NCBI GenBank assembly: GCA_964635875.1
Contig: CAZWRK010000062.1
Location: 1-23,240 of the forward strand
Length of the DNA: 23,240 nucleotides
Direction of reading: 5' to 3'
Source of the DNA: CAZWRK01 sp964635875
GTDB taxonomy: Bacteria; Pseudomonadota; Gammaproteobacteria; Burkholderiales; Aquaspirillaceae
Shown: piece by piece, positions 6,756 to 12,797 of the stretch
How the letters are laid out: each line of letters begins with the position of its first letter
Position numbering within the stretch: the stretch's first letter is position 1
Made by a program: the position numbers and the translations under genes
Notes under the pieces: model-generated
Databases searched by the model: none
What the model was told of the DNA's origin: nothing
The model's input: only the letters and a program-made list of their open reading frames with translations

Positions 6756-8192
6756 TTATTTCTTCTTGGGAACCTGATTCGAGACGAGGTCGGCTGCGCC
6801 AATCCTCTCCAAGAGCGTCATGAAAAGCATTGGTTGCACCTGTTTTTCCTTGAGTTCGCAGAAGATCGCCGTGCGCAGCTCCCGCTGTTCTTGCTCCTTG
6901 ATGCTGTCCGGGGACATGTTCATGAGCTCGTAGCCGGTGACTCCGTCGAGCCCCAGTTCGGTGAAGATCGAGAATCCTTTCTTCAGCGTGAGCCGGTCGA
7001 AATCGGTGAAGGTAAATTTGGTCGGAGAGAGATCGGTTGTCTTGGGAGGAGTTTTAGTGGCACCATTGTCCTCGGCCCTCGTCCCAGTGCTGTCTTCCCC
7101 GCCTGCCCCGTCGTCGGTTTTTTTGGCATCCTGCTGGGCGCGTTGGTGGGCCTCCCACTCGGTCTCCTGCCCGTCATGACCGTAGCCGTAGCCGGGAAAA
7201 CTGCTCTGGCCACCGTCATGACCGTAGCCGTAGCCGGGAAAACTGCTCTGGCCACCGTTGTGATGCACGCCGTTTCCACAGAGCACGATTCGTTGCTTCC
7301 AGTCCTCAGGGAAACTGACGTCCTTCGGAATGACGTAGGCCTTGCTGAGCGAGACAATGGATCCGATATAGCTCTTGGGGATCTCGAGCATCCACTTGGG
7401 GCACTCGATCCAGAGCTCGGGACTCGTGTTGTACATCACGCCCTCGAACGAGGCGCGGCAGTGGATGTCGAGTTCCTTCTCGCGCATCTTGCCGAGCGTG
7501 ACGTGGAAGCCGTCCCGGTCGATCTCGTCGCTGTGGTCGGTGCCGGACTGGAAGGCCGCCATGCCACAGTGGTGGTGGACGGAACCCATCTGCACCCAGC
7601 CGGTGCCATAGCGCTTGCGGACGATCTTGTAGTCGGGATGATCAGGCAGGTAGTTGACGGTCATTCCTGCGGGCCGCTGGGGAAATACGTCGGCGGCCCA
7701 CAGCTTCTCGTTCGTGTTGTAGAACAGGGTCAGCAGCGCTTCCTGATGGTGGGTCTCCTGAGACCAGCGCATGAAGCAGACGATCTGCTCCCACAGCCTG
7801 AAGGGAATTCGGGAGCCGTGCCACGTGAAGCGGGCTTCCTTCTCCGGAATCAGCTTGATGCCGGGAACTTTGCGCCAGCCGGTATAGAGCGGAGTCTCAA
7901 CCTTGGTGAACAGCCGGTTGTCCGACACCAGCATCAGGGCGTCCGGGGGCTTCGGCGGCGGGGACAGGATTGTTTTGCCGTTGGATGGGGGCGTAGTAGG
8001 TGTTGGTTGGCCTGTCGTGGATGACTCGGTCTTGGACTCGGTCGCACCTGATGGCAGAGTCTGGGTGGGGCTCCCAGTCGACGGGGATTGTGCAGTGTTC
8101 TCTGCGGAGCCTTCGAGCGGCTTCGAGGGTGAGGCCGGGTCCGTGGTAGATGACTTCGTCTTGGACTCGGTCGAATTGAACGGGGGAATCAT
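6756..8192 (-). CDS. JAB/JAMM metalloprotease with disordered N terminus and extra C-terminal domain
   Basis: A 478-aa protein. Residues 206-219 (HHHCGMAAFQSGTD) are a perfect JAMM motif H-x-H-x7-S-x2-D (H206, H208, S216, D219), and E151 in HHQEALLTLFYN is in the place of the catalytic Glu. JAMM enzymes are zinc isopeptidases that remove or mature ubiquitin-like proteins; bacterial relatives include Cap3 and the JAB partners of E1/E2 operons. The first ~85 residues are Ser/Thr/Pro-rich and disordered. After the protease (about 95-300) comes a Gly/Tyr linker with two copies of a 14-residue repeat (about 313-340) and an unassigned helical domain (390-478). A shorter start at Met87 is possible. 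It follows E1 and the 241-aa gene and is the last gene of the conjugation cassette. Confidence 0.85.
   Translation of the reverse strand: MIPPFNSTESKTKSSTTDPASPSKPLEGSAENTAQSPSTGSPTQTLPSGATESKTESSTTGQPTPTTPPSNGKTILSPPPKPPDALMLVSDNRLFTKVETPLYTGWRKVPGIKLIPEKEARFTWHGSRIPFRLWEQIVCFMRWSQETHHQEALLTLFYNTNEKLWAADVFPQRPAGMTVNYLPDHPDYKIVRKRYGTGWVQMGSVHHHCGMAAFQSGTDHSDEIDRDGFHVTLGKMREKELDIHCRASFEGVMYNTSPELWIECPKWMLEIPKSYIGSIVSLSKAYVIPKDVSFPEDWKQRIVLCGNGVHHNGGQSSFPGYGYGHDGGQSSFPGYGYGHDGQETEWEAHQRAQQDAKKTDDGAGGEDSTGTRAEDNGATKTPPKTTDLSPTKFTFTDFDRLTLKKGFSIFTELGLDGVTGYELMNMSPDSIKEQEQRELRTAIFCELKEKQVQPMLFMTLLERIGAADLVSNQVPKKK
7171..7254. repeat. Two exact 42-bp tandem repeats inside the JAB gene
   Basis: The unit at 7171-7212 is repeated at 7213-7254 without change. 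It encodes GGQSSFPGYGYGHD twice in the linker between the protease and the C-terminal domain. The repeat is in frame and adds an aromatic, glycine-rich low-complexity stretch. The identity of the copies suggests a recent or unstable duplication. Confidence 0.9.
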
Positions 8193-8355
8193 AAGATTGG
8201 AGTTTCTCTAGCTGGTCGATTGCCCTTCGAGCGGCTTCGAGGGTGAGGCCGGGTCCGTGGTAGATGACTTCGTCTTGGACTCGGTCGAATTGAACGGGGG
8301 AATCATAAGGAGGATTGGCGATTGGGAGTTTCTCTAGCTGGTCGATTGCCCTTCG
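8110..8355. repeat. Tandem duplication of ~115-125 bp at the 241-aa gene / JAB gene junction
   Basis: Bases 8110-8195 and 8224-8309 are identical over 86 positions. The stretch agtttctctagctggtcgat and its flank follow in both copies, the second copy having about 12 additional bases before it. The duplicated segment holds the JAB start codon and its first ~28 codons plus the stop region of the upstream gene. As a result the upstream copy forms a 32-codon decoy frame (8208-8306) that begins with the same 28 residues as JAB and then stops. Confidence 0.88.
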
Positions 8356-9059
8356 GATCGCACTACCGTTGTCGAGGACGTCGTCGTGACGGTGCTGTAC
8401 TCCGGGACGGCTTGGCTCTCGGCTTCGCTTTTCTGCTTGGGCGTCGGGGGTTTTTTTGAGTTCGCTTCGCGCTTCTTGACGAGGGCGAGGTATTCGCTGT
8501 GCCAGATCACGCCCTCGGGCAGGGAATAGCCAAAGACCTTGAGGGCGTTCTCGACATTTGAGACCGTGTCGATCCGGGCGCGCATGTTGGACTGCAGCAG
8601 GATGAGGGCACCGAGTCGGGATCCGAAGTAGTCGATGATCATCTTCTGGTCCAGCTTGCCGAGATTTTCGGTGGTGTGCAGGATATAGTGCATGGACTGC
8701 GACAGGTTCGCCCGTAAGTACTGCGCCCGGACGGTGATGGCTCCGGCGGAATCATCGAGGTTATAACCCGCGGCCGCGCAGCAGCCCCGAGCCCACTCCA
8801 TCAGTTGCTGAGGAAAGCTGCTCATGGCCCTGTATCTTTCGTCGGCGTAGAGATAGATCGAGAAGTTGGTGGCACTAACGAAGCAGGAGTGGTAGGGGCC
8901 TTGCGCGAGGATCTCGAACTTGAAGCACGCCAAGTGGCAGGGCATCATGATCACGGGCTTCAGCTCGGGAGCTTTCTCCACGGGCTTGGGCGCTTCAGGC
9001 GCTGGCGAGTTCACGGGCGCTGATGGCGTCGTGTCGGGTGAGGGAGGAGCAGAGTTCAT
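8334..9059 (-). CDS. Unknown protein of the conjugation cassette, 241 aa
   Basis: I do not recognise a family. The first ~35 residues are Pro/Ala/Glu-rich and the last ~45 are Lys/Ser/Thr-rich, both likely disordered. Between them lies a folded core (about 38-190) beginning MMPCHLACFKFEILAQGPYH, with many aromatic residues, a Cys pair (GCCAAAGYN, about 91-99) and helical stretches later. The gene overlaps the end of the E1 gene by 65 bases if the ATG at 9059 is used; Met38/Met39 (8948/8945) are alternatives that would leave a gap of ~46 bases. Being between E1 and JAB in one transcript, it may be a partner, adaptor or substrate of the Ubl pathway; that is inference from position only. Confidence 0.7.
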   Translation of the reverse strand: MNSAPPSPDTTPSAPVNSPAPEAPKPVEKAPELKPVIMMPCHLACFKFEILAQGPYHSCFVSATNFSIYLYADERYRAMSSFPQQLMEWARGCCAAAGYNLDDSAGAITVRAQYLRANLSQSMHYILHTTENLGKLDQKMIIDYFGSRLGALILLQSNMRARIDTVSNVENALKVFGYSLPEGVIWHSEYLALVKKREANSKKPPTPKQKSEAESQAVPEYSTVTTTSSTTVVRSEGQSTS

Positions 9060-9681
9060 GAGGCAGGCAGTCGAGGGCTTCAGGATTCAGTTTTTCTTTC
9101 TTGGCGAAGCGCTCCCAAACCCACAGCAAGTGCAGGATCTTGGTGGCGCAGCCGGAATTGGCGATGGCGAGCTGGGGCGAGCCGATCTGGGCCAGCCCGG
9201 TGCAGGCGAGCGGGCTGCCCTCGTCCCCGGTCGTCAGGAGCTCGGGATGGGCGACTCGGGGATCGCGCTTGGTCCCCTTCCAGCGGGGGTAGTAGATGTA
9301 GGCCTCGTTATCGAGGTACTCGTTGCCACCGAGGACGCAGGGACGTTTGGACGTGTCGGCCGTGAGGAGCGCGTCGCAGCGGGCCTTGTGGTTGTCTGCG
9401 ACGCAGACCAATAGGTCGAAGTCTTCGGGCAGTGGCAGGCCGAACTCGAACCACTCGGTGACGATGTTCACCTTGATGTCCTTCGGAATCCACAGGTCCG
9501 CGAGGGCCTGTGCCTTGGACTGGCCGATCTGCTCGTCCTTGAACAGCTGGCGGTCAAGGTTGCGCTTCTCGAGCACATCCTTGTCCACGATGGTGATGCT
9601 CTTGGGACCAAAGGTCTTGATGAGCACGGGTAGGAGGTACGAGGCGACTCCGCCTGCACCGATGATTACGGGGTGTTTCAT
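8995..9681 (-). CDS. E1-like / ThiF-type Ubl-activating enzyme
   Basis: A 228-aa protein. VIIGAGGVAS (residues 5-14) is the nucleotide-binding glycine loop, IVDKDVLEKRNLDRQLF (31-47) carries the D-x-D and R-N-L-x-R-Q ATP/Mg signature (D33, D35, R40, N41, R44, Q45) of the E1/ThiF/MoeB family, and LACTGLAQIGSPQLA (158-172) places C160 as the likely catalytic cysteine. The enzyme would adenylate the C terminus of a ubiquitin-like protein and take it as a thioester. It is a minimal single-domain form without the paired CxxC zinc site of MoeB/ThiF. It starts within the stop of the 96-aa gene (ATGA). No thiamin, molybdopterin or cysteine synthesis gene is nearby; the E2 and JAB neighbours argue for conjugation. 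Confidence 0.92.
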   Translation of the reverse strand: MKHPVIIGAGGVASYLLPVLIKTFGPKSITIVDKDVLEKRNLDRQLFKDEQIGQSKAQALADLWIPKDIKVNIVTEWFEFGLPLPEDFDLLVCVADNHKARCDALLTADTSKRPCVLGGNEYLDNEAYIYYPRWKGTKRDPRVAHPELLTTGDEGSPLACTGLAQIGSPQLAIANSGCATKILHLLWVWERFAKKEKLNPEALDCLPHELCSSLTRHDAISARELASA

Positions 9682-9968
9682 AAAGGATCTTCCGGTAGAA
9701 TCAGGCCGAGGCTTTGGAGCTGGCGCTCGAGTACGTCGTAGAAGCGATTGTACACGGTTCCCTCACGATCCACCTGCGTGATGATGCGCGAGATGGCCTG
9801 ACGCTGGGCGTCGGTGCCGCGGGACCCGGTCATGATGTCGCGCAGGGTTCGCATCTGGAGGATCAGCACGTTGACGTCGAGGCTTCGCTTGGCCAGCGCT
9901 TCCGACAGGATGCTGCTGGCTTCGGTCGGAGCGCGCTCGAACAGCATGTTCTGATTGGGCGTGCTCAT
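9678..9968 (-). CDS. Helical unknown protein between E2 and E1, 96 aa
   Basis: The start at 9968 overlaps the E2 stop by one base (TGATG) and the stop overlaps the E1 start by four (ATGA), so its expression is locked to both. A longer frame upstream is possible but would run inside the E2 gene. The protein is almost entirely helical: SILSEALAKRSLDVNVLILQ, then an amphipathic segment with TGSRGTDAQRQAISR, and a C-terminal helix ending LGLILPEDPL. I recognise no family. Tight coupling between two enzymes of one pathway suggests a structural partner or adaptor of the E1/E2 pair. Confidence 0.75.
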   Translation of the reverse strand: MSTPNQNMLFERAPTEASSILSEALAKRSLDVNVLILQMRTLRDIMTGSRGTDAQRQAISRIITQVDREGTVYNRFYDVLERQLQSLGLILPEDPL

Positions 9969-10756
9969 CAGAACTGGATCTTGTTCTCGACGGCGATCAT
10001 CAGGGCACCGAACTGGCGCAGGCTCATGACTCGCAGGCTGGTCGGTCGCAGGGAAGTGTCTTCCGGAGCCCATTCACCGTCGGTGTTCATCCGGAAGATG
10101 CTGAAGGTGCGCTCGGTGACGAGATCGCGGTTGGGCCGGGTATTGTAGAACCACGCGAGGGTGCGGTCCAGCATCTCGAGCAGGGTTCGGTCCTTCTCCG
10201 AGGTGAAAGTGTTGATGGCCGTCTGGAACTCCCGACCCATGCAGATATTGCCCGCATCGTAGTGGTTCGGGTAGGAGAAGTGGCGCAATTCCCGGTCGCC
10301 CTGCTTGATTAGGCCCATCAGGACGGAACTGACATAAGGTCGGTTACCGCTGAACGAGAACTCGACCATGAACATGACCTTGCCGCCGAGCAGCTTCACG
10401 GGAAACGGCTTGCGGTTCATGTAGTGGGTGCCGGGCAATCCGCCCGCGAGGTGGGGGATGTAGTAGCCCGAACTGTTGCGCTCAAAGGAGCCTTGGAACG
10501 GGAGCAGCGTGAGCTCGACGCAGACCACGATCCCGTTTCGACCGCAGGCCCCATAGACTGGAGTGGCGGGCATCATGTCGGCGATGGGTGTCGTGAGACC
10601 CATGAATCCCATGTGGTAGTAGGAGCTCTCGGCGAGGCTCGTGATCACGTCATCACGGGAGCCGATGTCGACCTCGACGATGCTGCGACGGACGAATCGG
10701 TTGCTGCGGATGACGATCTCCTCACTGTTTTCCGTGATCAACGTGGTGATGGGCAT
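9968..10756 (-). CDS. E2-like Ubl-conjugating protein (PRTRC-B / prokaryotic E2 type)
   Basis: A 262-aa protein. Residues 162-174 (YPNHYDAGNICMG) copy the E2 active-site region: the YPN stands for the classical HPN, and C172 follows the Asn by eight residues, the same spacing as in eukaryotic E2 enzymes such as Ubc9. Upstream, FPVKLLGGKVMFMVEFSFSG (118-137) and the following strands fit the E2 meander of beta strands. The protein would accept the Ubl from E1 at C172 and pass it to a target. An extra N-terminal region (1-100) and a C-terminal helical part exceed the ~150-residue E2 core. It lies 34 bases after a strong hairpin and 93 bases after the Ubl gene. Family call is from motif and context; the overall fold should be tested by structure prediction. 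Confidence 0.82.
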   Translation of the reverse strand: MPITTLITENSEEIVIRSNRFVRRSIVEVDIGSRDDVITSLAESSYYHMGFMGLTTPIADMMPATPVYGACGRNGIVVCVELTLLPFQGSFERNSSGYYIPHLAGGLPGTHYMNRKPFPVKLLGGKVMFMVEFSFSGNRPYVSSVLMGLIKQGDRELRHFSYPNHYDAGNICMGREFQTAINTFTSEKDRTLLEMLDRTLAWFYNTRPNRDLVTERTFSIFRMNTDGEWAPEDTSLRPTSLRVMSLRQFGALMIAVENKIQF

Positions 10757-10790
10757 GTGGAACTATGGAACTTTGGTGCTGTGAAAGTGT

Positions 10791-10829
10791 GCCCCGCAGG
10801 CTGGAGATGAACAAAACAGCCTGCGGGGC
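10791..10829 (-). terminator. Perfect 12-bp GC-rich hairpin between Ubl and E2 genes
   Basis: GCCCCGCAGGCT (10791-10802) pairs exactly with AGCCTGCGGGGC (10818-10829) around a 15-base loop. It lies 20 bases after the Ubl stop codon. On the - strand it is followed by ACACTTTCAC, a poor T-tract, so it may be an attenuator or mRNA 3'-end stabiliser rather than a complete terminator. It would give more Ubl than enzyme transcript. Confidence 0.6.
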
Positions 10830-10849
10830 GTTTATGATGGCGAGGGAGC

Positions 10850-11071
10850 TTAGGCCTTCGCCGCCGCCTGCTTCTCGAGCAGGATGTCGTCGCCGTTCTC
10901 CACGTAGTGGTCGAGGCTGACGTTCTCCCCGTTGATCACGGGGGAGACGTTCTCGGGGTAGCCCAGATAGGCACGCCGCGAGGAATCCGAGATGATCTCT
11001 CGGATGGTCTGCTGATGGTCAAGCGAGACGGTGAGGTCGCGCGAGCCATAGCGGAGGGTTACGCTGATCAT
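10850..11071 (-). CDS. Ubiquitin-like beta-grasp protein, 73 aa
   Basis: MISVTLRYGSRDLTVSLDHQ forms the first beta hairpin, QTIREIISDSSRRAYLGYP the helix, and PVINGENVSLDHYVENGDDI the final strands with the V-N-G and N-G-D turns typical of ThiS/MoaD/ubiquitin-like folds. The C terminus is LLEKQAAAKA. Unlike most conjugated Ubls there is no Gly-Gly, so either the protein is used without one, is trimmed, or acts as a non-covalent partner. It stands just upstream of the E2/E1/JAB genes and is probably the modifier. Its leader is AACCAAAACCACCACC before ATG, with no Shine-Dalgarno sequence. Fold assignment is from the strand-helix-strand pattern and the context. Confidence 0.72.
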   Translation of the reverse strand: MISVTLRYGSRDLTVSLDHQQTIREIISDSSRRAYLGYPENVSPVINGENVSLDHYVENGDDILLEKQAAAKA

Positions 11072-11100
11072 GGTGGTGGTTTTGGTTCTCGGTTGCGGAA

Positions 11101-11127
11101 ACCCCCGGGCTGTTTAGGCCCGGGGGT
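11101..11127 (-). terminator. Perfect 10-bp GC-rich hairpin after the 71-aa coiled-coil gene
   Basis: ACCCCCGGGC (11101-11110) pairs exactly with GCCCGGGGGT (11118-11127), loop of 7. It begins 7 bases after the stop codon of the gene at 11349-11134 and lies 30 bases before the Ubl start. On the - strand only TTCC follows, so termination would be partial. Confidence 0.6.
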
Positions 11128-11133
11128 GGCCGA

Positions 11134-11349
11134 TTACTTCGTGCCGAGGACGCTCTCGAGCGTCTCCGGGACGAACTTCAGGTCGCCGAGCTGCTTGCGC
11201 AGGTCGACGATGGCGTTGGTCGAGGACTCGACCGTCTTCTGGTGGCTGGCGATCGCGTTGAGCAGCGTGCCGGCACGGATGTTGAACTGCTCCTGAGCGA
11301 GCTTGTTACGCTCGTCGAGAGCCTTCTGCAGGGCCTCCTTGTTGGGCAT
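11134..11349 (-). CDS. Small coiled-coil protein, 71 aa
   Basis: After MPNKEALQKALDERNKLAQ the protein continues as one long heptad-rich helix (IASHQKTVESSTNAIVDLRK) to about residue 58. No family is recognised. This is one of the few genes with a reasonable Shine-Dalgarno-like sequence (AAAGGA, 7-8 bases before ATG). It is isolated by hairpins on both sides and lies directly before the Ubl gene, so it may be highly expressed; a structural or scaffolding role is a guess. Confidence 0.7.
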   Translation of the reverse strand: MPNKEALQKALDERNKLAQEQFNIRAGTLLNAIASHQKTVESSTNAIVDLRKQLGDLKFVPETLESVLGTK

Positions 11350-11402
11350 GGTTGTATCCTTTCTCTGTTACTTGTTAGCTAACGAGTACGCCGTAGAAAG
11401 TT

Positions 11403-11424
11403 CCCCGGCTCAGATGAGCCGGGG
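11403..11424 (-). terminator. Perfect 9-bp GC-rich hairpin after the 71-aa membrane protein gene
   Basis: CCCCGGCTC (11403-11411) pairs exactly with GAGCCGGGG (11416-11424) around a 4-base loop. It abuts the stop codon of the gene at 11640-11425. AACTTTCTACGG follows on the - strand, a weak T-tract. Confidence 0.6.
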
Positions 11425-11640
11425 CTACGACGTAAATTGGTGATGCACGACGAAACCACCGAGATGATCAGGCGTGTGCCGACGGCGACGGCAATGCGCG
11501 ACAGGATGCGAACGAGTACCGAGGGCATGAGCAAGGGTGACGGCGAGCACAACGACGGAAACGGCGGCCGCGCCCGCAAAGAGCGCAGCCACCGCCCCGG
11601 CGGCAATCTCAACCGTGTGGGATTTTAGGTGAGTTTGCAT
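11425..11640 (-). CDS. Small membrane protein, 71 aa
   Basis: Residues ~12-38 (IAAGAVAALFAGAAAVSVVV onward) form one strong membrane segment; the tail is Arg/His-rich (CRRRRHTPDHLGGF), so the C terminus is probably cytoplasmic-side positive. Start at 11640 has the leader AATCCAACACCACC before ATG, the pattern seen at other genes here. A competing 77-aa frame in the same place (11612-11379) is less likely because it runs through the hairpin and lacks such a leader. No family is recognised. A holin-like or host-membrane role is possible but not supported. Confidence 0.55.
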   Translation of the reverse strand: MQTHLKSHTVEIAAGAVAALFAGAAAVSVVVLAVTLAHALGTRSHPVAHCRRRRHTPDHLGGFVVHHQFTS

Positions 11641-11704
11641 GGTGGTGTTGGATTACCTTTGGGACTGTGGTGCTTTCGGTTCCTTGCTTCAAGACGCTGT
11701 TACA

Positions 11705-11956
11705 TCACCCAACCGGACACTTGGACAGGGCCTCGAGGTGTACGCCAAGGCCCGGTGCAAGCAGAATGGCCTGCTCGGTGTTGTCGTGGTCACGTTGCAC
11801 GACCAAAAGGCTGTGGGGACCTTGGATGATGCTGGTGACACGGTCGTGCTCGTTCTCCCAGAGTTGCGCCCAGCGCAGGAAATTGGGTTCCTTGCGGCGA
11901 TAGTCCGACAGGCCCAGATTGGGGATCAGCCCACTGTAGCGCAGCCGCTGGTTCAT
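11705..11956 (-). CDS. Small unknown protein, 83 aa
   Basis: The ATG at 11956 overlaps the stop of the 39-aa gene by four bases (ATGA), so I use it rather than the longer upstream frame, which reads through two other genes. The protein starts MNQRLRYSGLIPNLGLSDYR, has a Trp-rich middle (FLRWAQLWENEHD) and a beta-strand region (SLLVVQRDHDNTEQAILLAP). No family recognised; soluble, mildly basic at the start. Member of the tiny-gene run. Confidence 0.6.
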   Translation of the reverse strand: MNQRLRYSGLIPNLGLSDYRRKEPNFLRWAQLWENEHDRVTSIIQGPHSLLVVQRDHDNTEQAILLAPGLGVHLEALSKCPVG

Positions 11957-12072
11957 AGGCCGTACTCGTCGTAGTCCTTGGGATCGTGGGGCGTGAAGAT
12001 CCACCACAGGACGCAGAGCAGCAGGATCACCGCCCCAGTGCAAAGCAGAGCTTGGCCTAGGAGTTCTCGCAT
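11953..12072 (-). CDS. Single-span membrane peptide, 39 aa
   Basis: MRELLGQALLCTGAVILLLC continues into VLWWIFTP, giving one membrane span over residues ~6-27, then an acidic tail ending DPKDYDEYGL. The start lies 16 bases inside the end of the 51-aa gene and the stop overlaps the next gene by four bases. The longer frame that begins at 12231 is unlikely because its extra part duplicates the 51-aa gene in another frame. Function unknown. Confidence 0.55.
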   Translation of the reverse strand: MRELLGQALLCTGAVILLLCVLWWIFTPHDPKDYDEYGL

Positions 12073-12212
12073 GGCAGGCTGCGCAGGTACTTGAGGGCCT
12101 GCGGCCGCAGCTGGCCGGTGGCCCGTAGGTGTCGGGTGATCTTGTCGCTCTTGGCGGCAGCATGGTTGCTGACACCCTTGAAGCGCGGAGGACGTTTGCT
12201 CTTCTGTTTCAT
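12057..12212 (-). CDS. Small basic protein, 51 aa
   Basis: Translation from the ATG at 12212 gives MKQKSKRPPRFKGVSNHAAA and ends YLRSLPCENS. The product is strongly basic (many Lys/Arg) and could bind nucleic acid. The start overlaps the stop of the 30-aa gene by one base (TGATG). I recognise no family. Confidence 0.55.
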   Translation of the reverse strand: MKQKSKRPPRFKGVSNHAAAKSDKITRHLRATGQLRPQALKYLRSLPCENS

Positions 12213-12304
12213 CAGTAGTGCCGAATATCAATGACCGTCCAGTGAGTGGTTCGATGATCGTAGGGACGGTGGGCGGCGATGCCGCGACGTAGATGTAGGC
12301 ACAT
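12212..12304 (-). CDS. Possible very small protein, 30 aa
   Basis: MCLHLRRGIAAHRPYDHRTT then HWTVIDIRHY and stop. It begins two bases after the 162-aa gene's stop and overlaps the next start by one base, which is the main support. Its N terminus resembles that of the 162-aa gene (MCLVLRHK). It is His/Arg-rich and of unknown function; it could be a by-product of coupling rather than a real protein. Confidence 0.4.
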   Translation of the reverse strand: MCLHLRRGIAAHRPYDHRTTHWTVIDIRHY

Positions 12305-12306
12305 GG

Positions 12307-12795
12307 TTAGAAGTTCCTGAAGGTCAGGCGTAGCTTGTGTTTGACGGATGGATGGATGACTCGGCTTCTGAGCACGATTCGGCGGGCAGTGGCTCGGGAG
12401 ATTCGATAGGAAGCCCAAGTTTCCTGCGGATACCTCATGGGGTTCTGGCTGTGACCGCTGCGCAAAAAGCGGCGAACAGTGACAGGGAACACCAGTGTGA
12501 CTTCACCACTTACCTGCTTGTGGCACTCGGCGTCCTCTCGGTTGACGAACACATGGAAGCCGTTGCTGTCGAATCTGGTCCGGGGCTGCCCGGGCATCTC
12601 GTCCTTGGGCAGATTGTGCCAGCGGCCGACCGGGACCGAGTTGGCGTAGAACGGGCTCGTCAGATAGACTGTGGCGAGATTCTCTATGAACCTGCCATTG
12701 ATTTTGTACTTATAGCACCGGATCTTCAGCAGCTTCCAGCGACGGCGGTTGCGGTTGTGAGGTTCTTTGCACTTGTGGCGTAGGACGAGGCACAT
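12307..12795 (-). CDS. Unknown phage protein, 162 aa
   Basis: The ATG at 12795 (MCLVLRHKCKEPHNRNRRRW) is two bases after the stop of the 85-aa membrane gene; the longer frame upstream would read through that gene. The centre contains SPFYANSVPVGRWHNLPKDE and FDSNGFHVFVNREDAECHKQ, where the 'GFH-x-F' plus 'EDA' pattern is seen in uncharacterised phage proteins that I cannot name. The C-terminal ~50 residues are Arg-rich. No catalytic motif is apparent. Confidence 0.6.
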   Translation of the reverse strand: MCLVLRHKCKEPHNRNRRRWKLLKIRCYKYKINGRFIENLATVYLTSPFYANSVPVGRWHNLPKDEMPGQPRTRFDSNGFHVFVNREDAECHKQVSGEVTLVFPVTVRRFLRSGHSQNPMRYPQETWASYRISRATARRIVLRSRVIHPSVKHKLRLTFRNF

Positions 12796-12797
12796 GG

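Noticed and set aside
6566..6802. 78-codon - strand frame across the JAB-polymerase junction
   Set aside because: It reads over the end of the JAB gene and both parts of the inverted repeat region in another frame; no coupling or motif supports it.
7171..7254. CRISPR-like repeats
   Set aside because: Only two contiguous in-frame 42-base copies without spacers; they are coding tandem repeats.
6693..8024. 443-codon + strand frame opposite the JAB gene
   Set aside because: It is opposite an intact JAMM motif gene in an operon on the - strand; no recognisable domain.
8995..11071. Thiamin, molybdopterin or cysteine sulfur-carrier pathway (ThiF/ThiS, MoeB/MoaD)
   Set aside because: No synthesis enzymes are near, the Ubl lacks Gly-Gly, and E2-like and JAMM genes lie in the same set, which fits conjugation better.
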